NCBI RefSeq assembly: GCF_015999305.1
Contig: NZ_JAEAGP010000001.1
Location: 1,302,001-1,366,000 of the forward strand
From: Erythrobacter sp. YJ-T3-07
GTDB taxonomy: Bacteria; Pseudomonadota; Alphaproteobacteria; Sphingomonadales; Sphingomonadaceae
Reading direction: 5' to 3'
Length of the DNA: 64,000 nucleotides
The notes below the pieces were generated by a model, which was not told the DNA's origin, searched no databases, and saw nothing but the letters and a program-made list of their open reading frames with translations. How positions within the stretch are numbered: position 1 is the first letter of the stretch; each line of letters begins with the position of its first letter. Position numbers and translations under genes: made by a program. Shown here piece after piece: positions 61,633 through 64,000 of this stretch.

Positions 61633-62313
61633 ATGCCGGAAGAAAACCAGGCCAGACATGTCGCCATCATCATGGATGGCAATGGACGCTGGGCGAAGCG
61701 CCGCGGCCTGCCGCGCGCGATGGGCCACAAGCGCGGGGTGGAGGCGGTCCGCAAGCTGGTCCGCAGTCTGGAGGGCACCGGGATCGAGTGTCTGACGCTC
61801 TACGCCTTCAGCTCCGAGAACTGGAAGCGCCCGGAGGAAGAGGTGTCCGACCTCATGAACCTCATGCGCAGCTTCATCCGCTCCGACCTTGAAGAATTCG
61901 TGGCCAACGGCGTGCGGCTCAAGATCGTCGGCGACTGGCGCGCGCTCGATCCCGATATCGTCGCGATGCTGGAGGATGCGCTGGAGCGTACCGCTGGTGG
62001 CACGCACACCGTGGCGGTCGCGCTCAATTACGGCTCGCAGCAGGAGATCGCAGGCGCGGCCCGCGCGGCGGCGGAGGAGGGTGAGATCACCCCCGAGGCG
62101 ATCGAGCGGCACCTGTTTACCGCCGACCTGCCGCCGGTCGACCTGCTGATCCGCACCAGCGGCGAGGTGCGCCTGTCGAATTTTCTGCTATGGCAAATGG
62201 CTTATGCGGAAATGATTTTCGTCGATACGCTGTGGCCGGATTTTGGTCCTGAAGATTTGCGCAAGGCGCTCGACGTCTTTGCGAAGAGGGAGAGGCGCTA
62301 TGGAGGCCGCTGA
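61633..62313 (+). CDS. uppS: Isoprenyl (undecaprenyl) diphosphate synthase
   Basis: 226 residues, cis-prenyltransferase. The P-loop-like IIMDGNGRWAKRRGLPRAMG, TLYAFSSENWKRPEEEV and the C-terminal DLLIRTSGEVRLSNFLLW (with RTSGE) mark it. It makes the lipid carrier for cell wall synthesis. cdsA overlaps its 3' end by 14 bases. No good ribosome site is seen before ATG 61633. Confidence 0.96.
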   Translation: MPEENQARHVAIIMDGNGRWAKRRGLPRAMGHKRGVEAVRKLVRSLEGTGIECLTLYAFSSENWKRPEEEVSDLMNLMRSFIRSDLEEFVANGVRLKIVGDWRALDPDIVAMLEDALERTAGGTHTVAVALNYGSQQEIAGAARAAAEEGEITPEAIERHLFTADLPPVDLLIRTSGEVRLSNFLLWQMAYAEMIFVDTLWPDFGPEDLRKALDVFAKRERRYGGR

Positions 62314-63022
62314 GAGCGAAGGCGCAGAAAAGCCGACGCTGGAAGAGGTGCGCGAGCATTCGCGGCGCAAGACGCTGGGCATCAGGGCCGCCTCTGCGGC
62401 GGTGATGCTCGCGATTGCGGTTGCGGTGTACTGGGCGCTGGGCCCCCGGGGGCTGGACATCATCGTGGCAGTGGTCGCCGCGCTGTGTTTCTTCGAACTG
62501 CTGTTCCTGATCGTGAAGGCGACCGACAACGTCGCATTCCGTCTGGCGGGGATCCTGGCAGGCGCGGTATATATCGGGCTTGCGGCGCTGATCCTGATCG
62601 ATTTCGACGTGCAGTATTTCTACATGGCGATCGCGGTCGTCGTGTTCGCCGATACCTTCGCCTATATCTTCGGGACGCTGATCGGTGGCCCGCGCATCAT
62701 GCCCAAGGTCAGCCCGAACAAGACTTGGGCGGGGCTGATCGGCGGAATGTTCGGCGGCTTCCTCGCGCTGACCCCGCTGATCTATCTTTCTTCGAGGATC
62801 ATGGGTGTGCTGGACATGCAGGCCCTGACCGTCGCCGCCGTCGCTGGGCCTGTCCTGGCGGTGATCGCGCTGGCCGGCGACCTGTTCGAAAGCTGGTTGA
62901 AGCGTAAGGCGGGGGTCAAGGATTCCAGCCGCCTGATCCCGGGCCATGGCGGCTTCTTCGACCGGTTCGACGGCGTCATCCCGGTCGCGATCGTGATCGG
63001 CGTGATCGTGTCCCTGGCGTGA
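62300..63022 (+). CDS. cdsA: Phosphatidate cytidylyltransferase
   Basis: 240 residues and about seven membrane spans. It makes CDP-diacylglycerol for phospholipid synthesis. The CdsA signature is complete: SWLKRKAGVKDSSRLIPGHG followed by GFFDRFDGVIPVA. It overlaps uppS by 14 bases, with AGAGGGAGAGG upstream, so translation is coupled. dxr starts 7 bases after its stop. Confidence 0.96.
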   Translation: MEAAESEGAEKPTLEEVREHSRRKTLGIRAASAAVMLAIAVAVYWALGPRGLDIIVAVVAALCFFELLFLIVKATDNVAFRLAGILAGAVYIGLAALILIDFDVQYFYMAIAVVVFADTFAYIFGTLIGGPRIMPKVSPNKTWAGLIGGMFGGFLALTPLIYLSSRIMGVLDMQALTVAAVAGPVLAVIALAGDLFESWLKRKAGVKDSSRLIPGHGGFFDRFDGVIPVAIVIGVIVSLA

Positions 63023-63029
63023 TCGGCTG

Positions 63030-64000
63030 ATGCGTTCGATCTCTATCCTCGGCAGCACCGGATCGGTCGGCGATTCGACGCTCAAGCTGCTGCGTCAGCA
63101 CCGCAGCGAGTGGCGGGTCGAGGCGCTGACCGCGCATTGCAGCGCCACCAAGCTGGCCGAACTGGCCCGCGAATTCGATGCGAAGATCGCCGTGGTCAGC
63201 GACGAGGCATGCCTGCCCGAACTGCGCGAGGCGCTCAGCGGGAGCGGGATCGAGGCCGCGGGCGGCCGCGCTGCGCTGATCGAGGCGGCAAGGCGCCCGG
63301 TCGACATCACCATGGCCGCGATCGTCGGCTGTGCCGGCCTCGCTCCGGTAATGGCCGCGATCGAGCAGGGCGGCACGATCGCGCTGGCCAACAAGGAAGC
63401 GCTGGTTTCCGCAGGCCCGGTGATGACCGAAGCGGTCGCCAGGCACGGCGCGACGCTGCTGCCCGTCGATTCGGAGCACAACGCGATCTTCCAGTGCCTG
63501 GCGGGCAATCGCCTGTCAGAGGTGCGGATGATCACGCTGACCGCCAGCGGCGGCCCGCTGCGGCTGCTCAGCGCCGAGGAATTGCACCGGGTCACCCCGG
63601 ATCAGGCGGTCGCGCACCCCAATTGGGACATGGGCGCGAAGATCAGCGTCGATTCGGCAACGATGATGAACAAGGGCCTCGAACTGATCGAGGCGCATCA
63701 TCTGTTCCCCGTCGGGCTCGATAAGATCCGTATCATCGTTCACCCGCAAAGCGTGATCCACTCGATGGTCGAATATCGCGACCACTCGACGCTCGCCCAG
63801 CTCGGCCCGTCGGACATGATGGTGCCGATCGCCTCGTGTCTCGCCTGGCCCGAGCGGATGGACAGCCCATGCGAGCCGCTCGACCTGGCCAAGATCGGCG
63901 AGCTGAGCTTCTTTGCGCCGGATGAAACGCGCTTTCCGGCAACGCGCCTTGCACGCGCGGCGTGCGAGGAGGGCGGGGCGGCCCCGGCGGTTCTCAATGC
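63030..64000 (+). CDS. dxr: 1-deoxy-D-xylulose 5-phosphate reductoisomerase (3' end outside window)
   Basis: The first ~323 residues of the NADPH-dependent enzyme of the MEP isoprenoid pathway. MRSISILGSTGSVGDSTL holds the NADPH loop; ANKEALVSAG, LPVDSEHNAIFQCL, ITLTASGGPLR, HPNWDMGAKISVDSATMMNK (the mobile loop and metal-binding region) and QSVIHSMVEY follow. The frame is open to the last base, so the C-terminal part is beyond the window. It forms the end of the uppS-cdsA-dxr run. Confidence 0.96.
   Translation, partial: MRSISILGSTGSVGDSTLKLLRQHRSEWRVEALTAHCSATKLAELAREFDAKIAVVSDEACLPELREALSGSGIEAAGGRAALIEAARRPVDITMAAIVGCAGLAPVMAAIEQGGTIALANKEALVSAGPVMTEAVARHGATLLPVDSEHNAIFQCLAGNRLSEVRMITLTASGGPLRLLSAEELHRVTPDQAVAHPNWDMGAKISVDSATMMNKGLELIEAHHLFPVGLDKIRIIVHPQSVIHSMVEYRDHSTLAQLGPSDMMVPIASCLAWPERMDSPCEPLDLAKIGELSFFAPDETRFPATRLARAACEEGGAAPAVLN

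Overview
The window is 64 kb of GC-rich chromosome from an alphaproteobacterium, most likely a sphingomonad (order Sphingomonadales, plausibly Erythrobacteraceae). The reasons are two TonB-dependent receptors beside acyl-CoA and ketone catabolism genes, a DUF6456 protein, an NDUFS4-type complex I subunit, and the order rpsB-tsf-pyrH-frr-uppS-cdsA-dxr. The genus is inferred from gene content, not from a search. There is no rRNA operon, CRISPR array, transposase or integrase.

Layout. 1-10130: the end of a giant secreted FG-GAP/RTX adhesin, a TIGR03032-type protein, an SGNH hydrolase with a small partner, and galE, all probably concerned with the cell surface. 10461-16463: a LuxR-type regulator with a degenerate receiver, two acyl-CoA dehydrogenases behind a perfect palindrome, and a TonB receptor. 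16490-20316: a GNAT protein, tRNA-Pro with a partial copy beside it, and yajC-secD-secF. 20387-30630: glycosyltransferase, XRE regulator, DUF6456 protein, uracil-DNA glycosylase homologue, ABC-F ATPase, SIMPL protein, a PepSY-like protein with a PhoP/PhoQ-type two-component system, two tiny paralogous exported proteins, and a polyprenyl diphosphate synthase. 30672-32383: an AT-richer orphan gene and a small XRE-controlled membrane-protein operon. 32435-43120: hrpB carrying an in-frame palindromic repeat, NDUFS4-like subunit, a class A beta-lactamase, SRP RNA, a DUF4188 protein, dnaX-ybaB, lon, hup, rlmB and tRNA-Tyr.

43170-56005 is the main accessory block and the best candidate for an undescribed system. 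It holds a CoA-transferase, a Fe-ADH-family reductase lacking one metal ligand, an acyl-CoA ligase, a type I Baeyer-Villiger monooxygenase, a metallo-beta-lactamase-fold hydrolase, a TonB receptor, a TetR regulator, an FMN alpha-hydroxyacid oxidase and a KAS III-like condensing enzyme. Three control regions in the block carry versions of the palindrome TACTGGCCAGTA, one of them perfect and beside the tetR gene, so the block looks like one TetR-controlled catabolic regulon. The likely logic is uptake of a hydrophobic ketone, Baeyer-Villiger oxidation to an ester or lactone, hydrolysis, oxidation or reduction of the products, and CoA activation. The substrate cannot be read from sequence.

56048-64000 is housekeeping: psd, a small membrane protein, rpsB-tsf, a metallophosphoesterase on the opposite strand, pyrH-frr-uppS-cdsA and the start of dxr, which runs off the window.
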